Positions 1 through 6,726 of a DNA stretch of 16,779 nt are shown here, piece by piece (the stretch's first letter is position 1; every line of letters starts with the position of its first letter). The position numbers and the translations under genes were made by a program. Below the pieces are notes generated by a model. It searched no databases. It was not told the origin of the DNA and worked only from the letters and a program-made list of their open reading frames with translations. This DNA comes from JACVRW01 sp036009005 (lineage in GTDB: Bacteria > Actinomycetota > Thermoleophilia > Solirubrobacterales > Thermoleophilaceae). The DNA is taken from positions 1 through 16,779 of the forward strand of contig DASYMP010000037.1 of assembly GCA_036009005.1 (NCBI GenBank). Direction: 5' to 3'.

Positions 1-9
1 ATCGCCCTC

Positions 10-774
10 ATGGACGATGTGTTCAGGGCACTCGCGGATCCGACGCGCCGCAGCCTGCTTGACGAGCTCTTCAGGGCGGACGGGCAGACGCTGACCGCGC
101 TCGAGGAGCGCCTCCCCATGTCGCGCTTCGGCGTGATGAAGCACCTGAAGGTGCTCGAGGAGGCCAACCTCGTCGTGACGAAGCGGCGCGGCCGCGAGAA
201 GCTCCATTTTCTGAACCCCGTCCCGATCAGGCTCGTTCACGACCGGTGGGTGAGCAAGTACGCAGAGCCCTGGGCGGCGACGCTCAGCGCGCTCAAAAGC
301 GACCTGGAGGACAGAACGATGGAAAAGGTCTTCGAGATCTACATCAAGACGACGCCCGAGCGGCTCTGGGAGGCGATCACCGACCCGCAGCTACGGGAGA
401 AGTACAACTTCGGAGTCGGGGTCGAGTCGGACTGGACGCCGGGCTCGCGCTACACGTCCGTGCACCCCGGCGCGCGTGGAGCGCTTGCCGAGGGCGAGAA
501 CCTCGAGGTCGACCCCCCGCGCCGGCTCGTACAGAGCTTCACGGCGCTGTGGAGCGACGAGGTGAAGAGCGAGGGCGAGTCACGCGTCACCTGGGAGATC
601 GAGCAGGTCGAGGACTCGTGCCGGCTCACGGTCACGCACGACCAGCTCCGCGACGGTGCCAACGGCGAGCTCTACGGCGGCTGGCCGATGATCCTCTCCG
701 GCCTGAAGACGCTGCTCGAGACCGGCGAGACGCTCACCACCCCCGGCTCGCTCCGCTACGCCGGAGCGTCCTGA
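10..774 (+). CDS. ArsR-family repressor fused to SRPBCC/AHSA1 domain
   Basis: A 254-aa two-domain protein. Residues 1-95 form an ArsR winged helix: it opens with the typical FRALADPTRR, then has a recognition-helix region around MSRFGVMKHLKVLEEANLV and a basic wing (KRRGREKLHFLNP). There is no obvious Cys metal site, so it is probably not a metal sensor. From about residue 104 (MEKVFEIYIKTTPERLWEAI) it continues without a stop into an SRPBCC/AHSA1 domain, a fold with a hydrophobic cavity. Such fusions are known; the second domain is thought to bind a small lipophilic ligand. ATG start; only 9 bases lie upstream, so its promoter is outside or at the edge. It converges on the gene at 776-1315 with 1 bp between stops. 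The target operon cannot be told from here. The domain call is firm; the ligand is unknown. Confidence 0.9.
   Translation: MDDVFRALADPTRRSLLDELFRADGQTLTALEERLPMSRFGVMKHLKVLEEANLVVTKRRGREKLHFLNPVPIRLVHDRWVSKYAEPWAATLSALKSDLEDRTMEKVFEIYIKTTPERLWEAITDPQLREKYNFGVGVESDWTPGSRYTSVHPGARGALAEGENLEVDPPRRLVQSFTALWSDEVKSEGESRVTWEIEQVEDSCRLTVTHDQLRDGANGELYGGWPMILSGLKTLLETGETLTTPGSLRYAGAS
749..768. terminator. Possible bidirectional hairpin at a convergent gene end
   Basis: A 7-bp perfect stem (CGCTCCG / CGGAGCG) with a 6-nt loop lies in the last codons of the ArsR fusion gene, just before the stops of the two convergent genes. There is no U tract, so factor-independent termination is uncertain. Confidence 0.3.
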
Positions 775-775
775 C

Positions 776-1315
776 CTAGACCGACAGCTCCACGCCCCAT
801 GACCGAGCCTGGCGCGTCAGGCGCTCCTCGAGCTCGGCGCCCCCGGCGTCGAGGCGGAGCGCCTGCGCGTTGCCTCGCGCCGCGAGGTGGAGCTTGTAGG
901 CGGCGTTCGCGTACAGGGTGGCGAGCATGTGGGTGGCGTGGCCGAGCGACGCGGGCCGAAACGACGCCACGAGGCCGAGCCGTGAACGCGAGCCCGCGGA
1001 GCCGCGCGACGCCGAGCCGGGCACGAACAGCCCGCTGCGCCGCGCCAGCCAGAGCGCGCACAGCATGTCCGACGGCCGCTCCACCTCGGTGACGAGGAGC
1101 GACCCTGGATCCGATTCGCGGTCGACCAGGAAGCGCAGCGCGCTCTCGTCGAAGCGCTCGGCCGACGCGGGACCCGGCTCGCCGCTCCGCGGCACCGGCC
1201 GGCGCTCGAGGCAGGCGCGCGTGAGCACGCCCCAGCGCTCGGGCTCGCGGCGCGCGTCCGAATAGCCCGGCAGGAGCTCGCGGCACGCGAGCTGGAGATC
1301 GGCTGCGCGCTCCAC
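776..1315 (-). CDS. Short protein resembling a central piece of PEP carboxylase
   Basis: A 179-aa protein with a GTG start 1 bp after the malyl-CoA lyase stop, so almost certainly co-transcribed and coupled. Residues roughly 20-95 resemble by eye the segment of bacterial PEP carboxylase before the VxPLFET motif: an LTR...RRP stretch, then SAE, then the pattern of E. coli PEPC YVISMAKTPSDVLAVHLL, here LLVTEVERPSDMLCALWLAR. The following HATHMLATLYANAAYKLHLA can be laid on the next PEPC helices more weakly. The catalytic parts of PEPC (about 900 aa; glycine-rich HGRGG loop, C-terminal half) are absent, so it should not carboxylate PEP. It may be a relic of a serine-cycle ppc gene, which often neighbours mcl, or a derived accessory protein. 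That this frame is coding is fairly sure; the family is a cautious inference. Confidence 0.6.
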   Translation of the reverse strand: MERAADLQLACRELLPGYSDARREPERWGVLTRACLERRPVPRSGEPGPASAERFDESALRFLVDRESDPGSLLVTEVERPSDMLCALWLARRSGLFVPGSASRGSAGSRSRLGLVASFRPASLGHATHMLATLYANAAYKLHLAARGNAQALRLDAGGAELEERLTRQARSWGVELSV

Positions 1316-1316
1316 G

Positions 1317-2342
1317 CTAGGAGACCGCTTGAACGCCCGGTGCGGCGGCCACGGCGACGGGCTCCGAGGCGACCGGGTCGCGTGCCTCGATCTGCTCTAG
1401 CTTGGCGAGCAGGTTCTCGGCCATGCGGATCGAGGCGGCGTCGATCAGGCGTCCGTCCAGCGACACGGCGCCCTTGCCCTCGCTCGCCGCCTCGCGCATG
1501 GCATCCACGATCCGGTGCGTGCGCTCCACGAGCCGCGGCGCGGGCGTGTAGACCTCGTTCGCCAGCGCCACCTGCGAGGGATGGATCGCCCACTTGCCCT
1601 CATAGCCGAGCACGGCGGAGCGCCGTGCGGCGGCCACGTAGCCCTCGGGGTCGGTGAAGTCGCCGTAGGGGCCGTCGATCGGGCGCAGCCCGTACGCGCG
1701 GCAGGTGACCGCGATGCGCGCCAGCGGGTAGTGCCACTGGTCGCCCCAGTGTCGGTCGCGCGTCTCGGAGCCGTTCGCATCGGTGAGCACCGAATAGTTC
1801 TCGTCGACCCCGCCGATCGACGCGGTGTGGCTCTGGATCGAGGCCGCGTAGTCAGCGACCCCGAAGATCATCGCCTCCATGCGCTCCGGGCACGCCTGCG
1901 CGATCTCGTCCACGTGCACCATGCCGGGCGCGGTCTCGATCAGCACCGTCAGCCCGATCTTCCGCTTGAGCCCCATGGCCTCCTCGATCTGGGTGAGGAG
2001 GGTCGCCACCAGGTGCACGTCGCCCGCGCCGCTGACCTTCGGGATGACGATCGCGTCCATGTGCTCGCCGGCCTGTTCGACCACGTCGACGATGTCGCGG
2101 TAGCACCAGTGCGTGTCGAGCCCGTTGATGCGCACCGAGACAGAGCTGCGCGACCAGTCCTGCTCGCGCAGCGCGTCCACGAGGTTGATGCGCGCCTGCT
2201 CCTTGTCGTCGGGAGCGACGGCATCCTCGAGGTCGAGCATGACCACGTCGGCGCCCAGCGACGGCGCCTTCTCGAGCATCCGTACGTTGCTGCCGGGCAC
2301 GGCGAGCTCGCTGCGGTGGAGGCGGGTCTTCTTGGGCGTCAT
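1317..2342 (-). CDS. mcl: L-malyl-CoA / beta-methylmalyl-CoA lyase (HpcH/HpaI-CitE fold)
   Basis: A 341-aa class II aldolase-type lyase that reversibly splits L-malyl-CoA to acetyl-CoA and glyoxylate; many homologues also act on beta-methylmalyl-CoA. It matches the methylotroph enzyme MclA along its length: RLHRSELAVPGSN near residue 7, MLDLEDAVAPDDKEQAR near 35, RINGLDTH near 71, Mg-ligand candidates Glu136 (LIETAPGM) and Asp164 (FGVADYAAS), then YGLRPIDGPYGDF, GKWAIHPSQ and GAVSLDGRLID. I chose the ATG at 2342 because MTPKKTRLHR fits MclA. A TTG at 2378 would add 12 residues but lies next to the predicted -10. It is the first gene before the PEPC-like gene and divergent from a glyoxylate aminotransferase. 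Roles: serine cycle, ethylmalonyl-CoA or 3-hydroxypropionate type routes. The last 20 residues are a low-complexity Ala/Val tail. Confidence 0.93.
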   Translation of the reverse strand: MTPKKTRLHRSELAVPGSNVRMLEKAPSLGADVVMLDLEDAVAPDDKEQARINLVDALREQDWSRSSVSVRINGLDTHWCYRDIVDVVEQAGEHMDAIVIPKVSGAGDVHLVATLLTQIEEAMGLKRKIGLTVLIETAPGMVHVDEIAQACPERMEAMIFGVADYAASIQSHTASIGGVDENYSVLTDANGSETRDRHWGDQWHYPLARIAVTCRAYGLRPIDGPYGDFTDPEGYVAAARRSAVLGYEGKWAIHPSQVALANEVYTPAPRLVERTHRIVDAMREAASEGKGAVSLDGRLIDAASIRMAENLLAKLEQIEARDPVASEPVAVAAAPGVQAVS

Positions 2343-2378
2343 GCCGGGCAGTGAAGCGGCGAGCGCCCGATCGGGCAA

Positions 2379-2458
2379 GAGTTCTTAAAGAAATTTGTCT
2401 ATGTGTTACGCAAAACTCTTAGCTTGTGCTCACTGGACTGTTCCGGCACCCTTCCGGG
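2379..2458. promoter_or_regulatory. Divergent promoter region between mcl and the aminotransferase gene
   Basis: This is the AT-richest stretch nearby. Plus strand: -35 TTGTCT (2395-2400), 18-19 nt, then -10 TTAGCT/TAGCTT (2419-2425), which gives a leader of about 25 nt before the ATG at 2459 and argues against the GTG at 2426. Minus strand: -35 TTGCGT (2413 down to 2408), 18 nt, then TTTAAG (2389 down to 2384), which argues against the TTG start of mcl at 2378. TTCTT-A-AAGAA (2382-2392) is an 11-bp inverted repeat over the mcl -10. The boxes are weak matches read by eye. Confidence 0.4.
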
Positions 2459-3604
2459 ATGGAACAGACCCTTCCCGAGCTTCGGCCTCCCGACCGGCTC
2501 CTCTGCGGCCCGGGCCCCACGAACGTCGACCCCGCCGTACTCGCGGCGATGACCCGGCCGATGCTCGGCCACCTCGACCCGGAGCTCCACGAGATCCTCC
2601 ACCAGGTCGTGGACATGCTGCGGCGCGTCTACCGGATGCCCGACGGCCTCGTGCTACCGCTCCACTGCACCGGCACGGCCGGGATGGAGACGGGCGTCGC
2701 GAGCCTGCTCGAGCCGGGCGACACCATGATCCTCGCGCAGTGCGGCTTCTTCGGCCGGCGGCTCGCGGAGATCGCGGAGCGGCACGGGGCGCGCGTCGTT
2801 CGCGTCGAGGCCGACTGGGGCGAGTGCGTCTCCAACGACGCGCTCATGGACGCGCTCGACCGCCATCCGGGAGCGCGCATGATGGCCGTCGTTCACGCCG
2901 AGACCTCCACGGGCGTCGAGCATCCGCTCGCCGAGCTCGGTGCGCTCATGCGCGGCCGCGACACGCTTCTGATGGCCGACTGCGTGACCTCGCTCGCCGG
3001 GGTGCCGCTCGAGGTGGGCGCCTGGGGCGTCGACTTCGCCTACTCGTGCACGCAGAAGTGCCTCGCGGCGCCGCCCGGGATGTCGCCGGTCGCGGTGTCC
3101 GACAAGGCGCTCGGGCGGCTGCGCTCGCGCCGGACCCCGGTGCCTTTCTCGTTCGACCTCCTCCTGCTGGAGCGCTACTGGGTCGAGCGCCCGGTGACCT
3201 ACCACCACACCGCGCCGATCCTGGCGATCTACGCGCTCCACGAGGCGCTCCGGAGCGTGCTCACCGAGGGCATCGAGGCACGCTGGGCGCGGCACGCCGC
3301 GGCGGCCGCATATCTCCGGGGCGCGATCGACGAGCGTGGCCTCGAGCTGCTGGCCGTCCCCGAGCACCGGCTCGCGCCGCTCACGGCGGTCCGGGTGCCC
3401 GAGGGCGTGGACGGGAAGGCCGTGCAGGGTCGCATCCTGCGCGAGCACGGCATCGAGATCGGGGGCGGCCTGGGCCCGGACGCGCCGGCCATGTGGCGCA
3501 TCGGCCTGATGGGCCGGAACGCCTCGACCGAGGCTGCCGACCGGGTCCTGGCCGCCCTCGATGCCGTGCTCTCCGATCAGCCCGTGGCGGTCACCGCCGC
3601 GTAA
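2459..3604 (+). CDS. Alanine/serine-glyoxylate-type aminotransferase (class V, PLP)
   Basis: A 381-aa fold-type I aminotransferase. The N-terminus CGPGPTNVDP, the substrate region HAETSTGVEHPL, the PLP-pyridine Asp174 (MADCVTSLAG) and the Schiff-base Lys200 in SCTQKCLAAPPG are all present. Later motifs VTYHHTAPILAIYALHEALR and IEIGGGLGP...MWRIGLMG match the alanine-glyoxylate/serine-glyoxylate/ureidoglycine-glyoxylate branch. It likely makes glycine from glyoxylate using Ala or Ser. Glyoxylate is the product of the malyl-CoA lyase encoded divergently, so the pair would take malyl-CoA to acetyl-CoA plus glycine. The start is ATG 2459, which suits the promoter and family length; an upstream GTG at 2426 would add 11 residues. 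It converges on the cupin gene. The amino donor cannot be settled; a PucG (ureidoglycine) role is possible, but no other allantoin genes are present. Confidence 0.9.
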   Translation: MEQTLPELRPPDRLLCGPGPTNVDPAVLAAMTRPMLGHLDPELHEILHQVVDMLRRVYRMPDGLVLPLHCTGTAGMETGVASLLEPGDTMILAQCGFFGRRLAEIAERHGARVVRVEADWGECVSNDALMDALDRHPGARMMAVVHAETSTGVEHPLAELGALMRGRDTLLMADCVTSLAGVPLEVGAWGVDFAYSCTQKCLAAPPGMSPVAVSDKALGRLRSRRTPVPFSFDLLLLERYWVERPVTYHHTAPILAIYALHEALRSVLTEGIEARWARHAAAAAYLRGAIDERGLELLAVPEHRLAPLTAVRVPEGVDGKAVQGRILREHGIEIGGGLGPDAPAMWRIGLMGRNASTEAADRVLAALDAVLSDQPVAVTAA

Positions 3605-3620
3605 CGACCGGCGGCGGTGA
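3591..3620. terminator. GC hairpin between convergent aminotransferase and cupin genes
   Basis: A 10-bp stem (arm CACCGCCGC at 3592-3600 with GCGGCGGTG at 3611-3619, plus one T-A pair) encloses a 10-nt loop that contains the aminotransferase stop codon. It lies just before the cupin stop at 3627. It is well placed to end transcription from both sides but has no T tract. Confidence 0.45.
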
Positions 3621-3626
3621 GCGGGC

Positions 3627-4151
3627 CTACGGGGTCCAGCCGCCGCGGAGGTGCTCGCCGATCACGAGGCCGAACCGGTCGAGCAGCTCGGGCACCGACT
3701 CGGGCTGCATCTCCTGGCCGTAGCGCTCGTTCAGCGCCTGGAGCGCCTCCGGATCGGCCTTGATCGCCCCGCCCATGGCGTCGAGCTCGCGGAAGAAGTG
3801 CTCGAAGCCCGCGGGCGAGATGATCTCGAGGATCCGGCAGGGCTCGTCCCCCGCGTTCCAGAACGTGTGCCACTGGTTGCGCGGCTTGTAGACGAGGTCG
3901 CCGGGTCCCGCCTCGACGACGTCGTCACCCAGGAGCGCGCCCATGCGCCCCTCGAGCACGAAGCTGTACTCGTCCTCGCGCGTGTGCAGGTGAAGCGGCG
4001 CGGCGAGCGCGCGCGGCGACATCGCGTGGTCGACGAGCGAGAAGCGCTGGTCGGCATCCGCGCCGTCGATGATCCAGCGCACGCCGAGGCTTCCGAGGAA
4101 GCCCTCCTGCGCGTCGTTCGGCCCGACCACCTTCACTGCCGTCGCCTCCAT
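3627..4151 (-). CDS. Small single-cupin metalloprotein, function unknown
   Basis: A 174-aa protein with one conserved cupin barrel. Motif 1 is HLHTREDEYSFVLEG, giving candidate metal ligands His54, His56 and Glu61; motif 2 is GDLVYKPRNQWHTFWN with His95. These are the standard 3-His/1-Glu ligands, so an enzymatic (dioxygenase, isomerase) or sensing role is possible. The C-terminal 60 residues, including a region rich in Phe/Glu (HFFRELDAMGG), form a helical tail. The ATG at 4151 is preceded by a clear GGAG 8 nt upstream; the open frame extending further upstream is not coding. It is divergent from a TetR gene that probably controls it. The substrate cannot be read from the sequence. Confidence 0.88.
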   Translation of the reverse strand: MEATAVKVVGPNDAQEGFLGSLGVRWIIDGADADQRFSLVDHAMSPRALAAPLHLHTREDEYSFVLEGRMGALLGDDVVEAGPGDLVYKPRNQWHTFWNAGDEPCRILEIISPAGFEHFFRELDAMGGAIKADPEALQALNERYGQEMQPESVPELLDRFGLVIGEHLRGGWTP

Positions 4152-4235
4152 TGGGTTCTCCTTTTCATCGAACAGTAGTGTCGCGACAATTTGTAACACG
4201 TCGCCGTGCCATCTGTCAAGATTCGTCGTACACCG
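4152..4235. promoter_or_regulatory. Cupin promoter with palindromic operator candidate
   Basis: On the minus strand, a perfect -35 TTGACA (4219 down to 4214) is followed after 18 nt by -10 TACAAA (4195 down to 4190). One base further lies the perfect 10-bp palindrome TGTCGCGACA (4179-4188), which would cover the transcription start. It sits between the cupin gene and the divergent TetR gene, the usual place for a TetR operator. A wider GTGT...ACAC frame (4178-4199) surrounds it. Confidence 0.55.
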
Positions 4236-4832
4236 ATGACTGATCAAAAGCGGAGCTACCAGAAGAAGCGCCGCGCCGAGCTCGAGGCGGACACGCGGCG
4301 GCGCATCACGGAGACGGCCGTGGAGCTGCACGGCACGGTCGGGCCCGCTCGCACGTCGATCAGCGCGATCGCCGAGCGCGCCGGCGTGCGGCGCTCCACG
4401 GTGTACCGCCACTTCCCCGACGAGGCGGCCCTGTTCGACGCCTGCAGCTCTCACTGGGCGGCGGCGAACCCCGTGCCGGACATGACGCCGTGGGCCTCGA
4501 TCGAAGACCCGGACGAACGGCTCCGCACAGCGCTCGACGAGCTGTACGCCTACTACGGGCGCACCGAGCGGATGATGGACAACCTCCACCGCGACGAGCA
4601 CTCGGTTCCGCTCATAGCGGAGCACTTCAAGAGCTTTCACGGGTACGTCGCGGCGGCCGGCGACCTGATGATGCGCGGGCGCTCCGCGCGCGGCCGCCGC
4701 CGCACGGAGATCCGTGCGGCCGTGGGCCACGCCCTGGCCTACACCACCTGGCGCTCGCTCGTGCGCGAGCAGGGGCTCGGCGACTCAGGCGCCATCAGCC
4801 TGATGTGTCGCCTCGTGGCCTCAGGTGGATGA
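4236..4832 (+). CDS. TetR-family transcriptional regulator
   Basis: A 198-aa protein. After a basic N-terminus (KRSYQKKRRAELEADTRRRI), residues about 24-68 form the TetR DNA-binding domain (TSISAIAERAGVRRSTVYRHF), ending in the characteristic YRHFPDEAALFDAC. The rest is an all-helical ligand/dimer domain with no recognisable ligand motif. The ATG at 4236 gives the usual N-terminal length; a GTG at 4206 would add 10 residues but lies on top of the predicted cupin -35 region. It is divergent from the cupin gene, with TGTCGCGACA between them as the probable operator. Its stop overlaps the left arm of a long hairpin shared with the convergent LysR gene. Confidence 0.9.
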   Translation: MTDQKRSYQKKRRAELEADTRRRITETAVELHGTVGPARTSISAIAERAGVRRSTVYRHFPDEAALFDACSSHWAAANPVPDMTPWASIEDPDERLRTALDELYAYYGRTERMMDNLHRDEHSVPLIAEHFKSFHGYVAAAGDLMMRGRSARGRRRTEIRAAVGHALAYTTWRSLVREQGLGDSGAISLMCRLVASGG

Positions 4833-4870
4833 CGAACGTTGCGTTTTCCGCCACATTTGTCATCCACCTG
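4822..4870. terminator. Long bidirectional hairpin spanning two convergent stop codons
   Basis: The arm CAGGTGGATGAC (4822-4833) is a perfect inverted repeat of 4859-4870. Pairing continues inward with one G-U pair and two mismatches to 4843/4849, giving about 22 stem positions around the 5-nt loop TTTTC. Both stop codons (TetR TGA 4830-4832, LysR TGA 4862-4860) lie inside the repeated arm. Confidence 0.75.
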
Positions 4871-5768
4871 CCAGCGCGTGGCGGGCGGCGGGTGAGCTGC
4901 AGAAGCTCATGAAGGCCTCCACGTCCTCGCGGATCGGGCCGATCGCGCTGCGCACGACGTGCCAGCGGCGCTCGGGCAGGCCGCCCCGCGGGCTGATCGT
5001 GTCGAGCAGGCCGAGCTTCAGCTCGAGCTCCACCGCGGCTCGCGACTGAAGGGCAATCCCGAGGCCCGTGCGTGCCGCCTGCTTGATCGCGCCGTTCGAG
5101 CCCAGCGTCAGCACGTTCGGTTCGATCCCGCGCGAGGCCAGGAACTCCTCACACAGCGTGCGCGTGCCGGAGCCGGGCTCGCGAAGCAGCCACGGCCGGG
5201 AGGCGAGCTCCTCCATCGCCACCCAGCGCCGCCGGGCAAGCGGGTCGCCGGCACTGGTGATCAGGGTGAACTCGTTGTCCGCGAAGTCCACGCCGAAGAA
5301 GCGCGGGTCGTCCGGGATCCGGCCCGTCACGGCCACGTCCACCTTGTGGTCGAGCACCCGCTGGAAGACCACCTCGCGGTTTCCCACGTCGAGCGAGATC
5401 TCCACCTCCGGACGGCGCTCGCGGAAGGCCTGGATCAGCTGCGGCACGAGGTACTCGCCCGCGGTCGTGACCGCGCTGATCCGCAGCGTGTGCGGCCGCG
5501 CGTCCTCGGCCTCGCGCGCCGCGCGGGCGCCCTGCGAGAGCAGCCCGAGCACGTCCGCGGCATAGGGCGCGTACGCCTCGCCCGCCGCAGTGGGCCGGAC
5601 GGTCCGGCCCGCGCGCTCGGTCAACCGCACGCCCAGCTCGCGCTCGAGCGCGGACACCGCAGCCGACACCGATGGCTGCGTGACCACGAGCTCCTCCGCC
5701 GCGGCGGTCACCGACCCGCGCCGCACGACGGTCAGGAACGACACGAGCTGCGTGAGCGTCACGGCCAT
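4860..5768 (-). CDS. LysR-family regulator of the CbbR type
   Basis: A 302-aa LysR protein. The N-terminal winged helix (residues 4-62) has TQLVSFLTVVRRGSVTAAAE and VTQPSVSAAVSALERELG. The effector domain resembles CbbR proteins: AVTTAGEYLVPQLIQAF near 98, LDVGNREVVFQRV, WLLREPGSGTR and SNGAIKQAARTGLGIALQSR. CbbR controls Calvin-cycle genes, usually from a divergent position; here it lies 28 bp downstream of phosphoribulokinase on the same strand, which strengthens the link while being an unusual order. A possible own promoter lies in the gap (TTGCAC, 15 nt, TATACG on the minus strand), but the spacing is short. The ATG start fits the family. Confidence 0.88.
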   Translation of the reverse strand: MAVTLTQLVSFLTVVRRGSVTAAAEELVVTQPSVSAAVSALERELGVRLTERAGRTVRPTAAGEAYAPYAADVLGLLSQGARAAREAEDARPHTLRISAVTTAGEYLVPQLIQAFRERRPEVEISLDVGNREVVFQRVLDHKVDVAVTGRIPDDPRFFGVDFADNEFTLITSAGDPLARRRWVAMEELASRPWLLREPGSGTRTLCEEFLASRGIEPNVLTLGSNGAIKQAARTGLGIALQSRAAVELELKLGLLDTISPRGGLPERRWHVVRSAIGPIREDVEAFMSFCSSPAARHALAGG

Positions 5769-5796
5769 GCGAGATGCAGAACGTATAGAGAAGCGG

Positions 5797-6726
5797 CTAA
5801 GTGTGCAAAGCGGAGTCGGCGCCCGTCGGGAAACGCGGGTCCGCCCGCGGCGGCGAGCCGCCGATCGCCAGCGCGGCCCTGGCCGTGACCACGTGGTAGA
5901 GGATCAGCAGCTGCACGAGGGCGAGCGAGTCGGACCGGAACAGGTCGGTGCCGACGGTGAACTCGCCCAGCCGAGTGATCCGCAGGTGGGAGGCGAAGCT
6001 CATCCGCTCCCAGACCGCCTCCTCGAGCTCTGCGGCGTGCGCCGGATCGAGGTCGCCGGGGATCCGCAGGAGCCACTCGCCCTCGCGCTTGATCAGCGCC
6101 GGCCCGTCCCGCCCGAGCAGCGGCGAGAGGTCGGGGTGAGGGAGCGAGTCGCGCAGGATCACGTCGGCGTCGAGGCTCTGCGAGAACGCCACGACGATGT
6201 CGGCATGCCGCGTCTGCGGGCGGATGTACGCCTCGGCGTCCGCCTGCCGGGTGTCCAGCTCGGCGAGCACCTCGTCCGTCGTGTAGCCGCGGCGCGTGCA
6301 GTCGCGCTTCAGCTTCCAGGCCCTCCGCAGCTCCTCGGGAGGAGCGAGCGCCACACGCACGTCGTGCAGGCTGCGGAGCGTCTCGGTATGGAAGTTGAGG
6401 ACCCCCTCGACCAGCAGGAACTTCGACGGCCGGACGTAGACGGGCGGCTCGAACTCGCCGCTCCGGTGGCTGTACACGGGCTTCAGCACCGGCTCTCCCC
6501 GGCGCAGGTGCGACAGGTGCTGGGTGAGGATGTCGAGGTGGTTCGAGTCCGGGTGGAGCGGCGTGACCCCGAGCTCGCGGCGCTGCCTGCGGTCGTAGCG
6601 GTGATAGTCGTCCGCGGACACGTGCGTCACATGGGCGTCACCGATCACCCTCGTGAGCCCGCGCGTGATCGTCGTCTTCCCGGCGCCGGAGTCGCCCACC
6701 ACCCCTACGACGATCGCTCTAGGCAC
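5797..6726 (-). CDS. prk: Phosphoribulokinase (class II-like P-loop kinase)
   Basis: A 309-aa PRK/uridine-kinase-fold protein that would phosphorylate ribulose 5-phosphate to ribulose 1,5-bisphosphate. The Walker A loop is GDSGAGKTT (residues 11-19). SADDYHRYDRRQRRELGVTPLHPD and LKPVYSHRSGEFEPP match the substrate-binding segments of plant/cyanobacterial-type PRK, and WKLKRDCTRRGYTTDEVLAELDTR and AYIRPQTRHADIVV match its later core. After the usual EG of VVIEGLHP the sequence departs (VEGVLNFHTE), so the exact substrate is less certain than the fold. The GTG start at 6726 overlaps the flavin reductase stop by 8 bases and has a GAGAAG Shine-Dalgarno-like stretch. No RuBisCO gene lies in the window. 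It is followed by the CbbR-like gene. Confidence 0.88.
   Translation of the reverse strand: MPRAIVVGVVGDSGAGKTTITRGLTRVIGDAHVTHVSADDYHRYDRRQRRELGVTPLHPDSNHLDILTQHLSHLRRGEPVLKPVYSHRSGEFEPPVYVRPSKFLLVEGVLNFHTETLRSLHDVRVALAPPEELRRAWKLKRDCTRRGYTTDEVLAELDTRQADAEAYIRPQTRHADIVVAFSQSLDADVILRDSLPHPDLSPLLGRDGPALIKREGEWLLRIPGDLDPAHAAELEEAVWERMSFASHLRITRLGEFTVGTDLFRSDSLALVQLLILYHVVTARAALAIGGSPPRADPRFPTGADSALHT

Noticed and set aside
2365..2376. Perfect palindrome GCCCGATCGGGC just upstream of mcl
   Set aside because: Twelve-base GC-only palindromes around GATC are common by chance in such DNA and I found no second copy near a promoter. Noted only as a weak operator candidate.
2426..2458. GTG start adding 11 residues to the aminotransferase
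   Set aside because: It would sit directly after the predicted -10 box with no ribosome site, and the family length fits the ATG at 2459. Not excluded as a leaderless start.
2459..4151. Ureidoglycine pathway (PucG aminotransferase plus cupin ureidoglycine aminohydrolase)
   Set aside because: The cupin has one barrel of 174 aa, whereas ureidoglycine aminohydrolase is a longer two-cupin protein, and no allantoin genes are nearby. The malyl-CoA lyase neighbour fits glyoxylate metabolism better.
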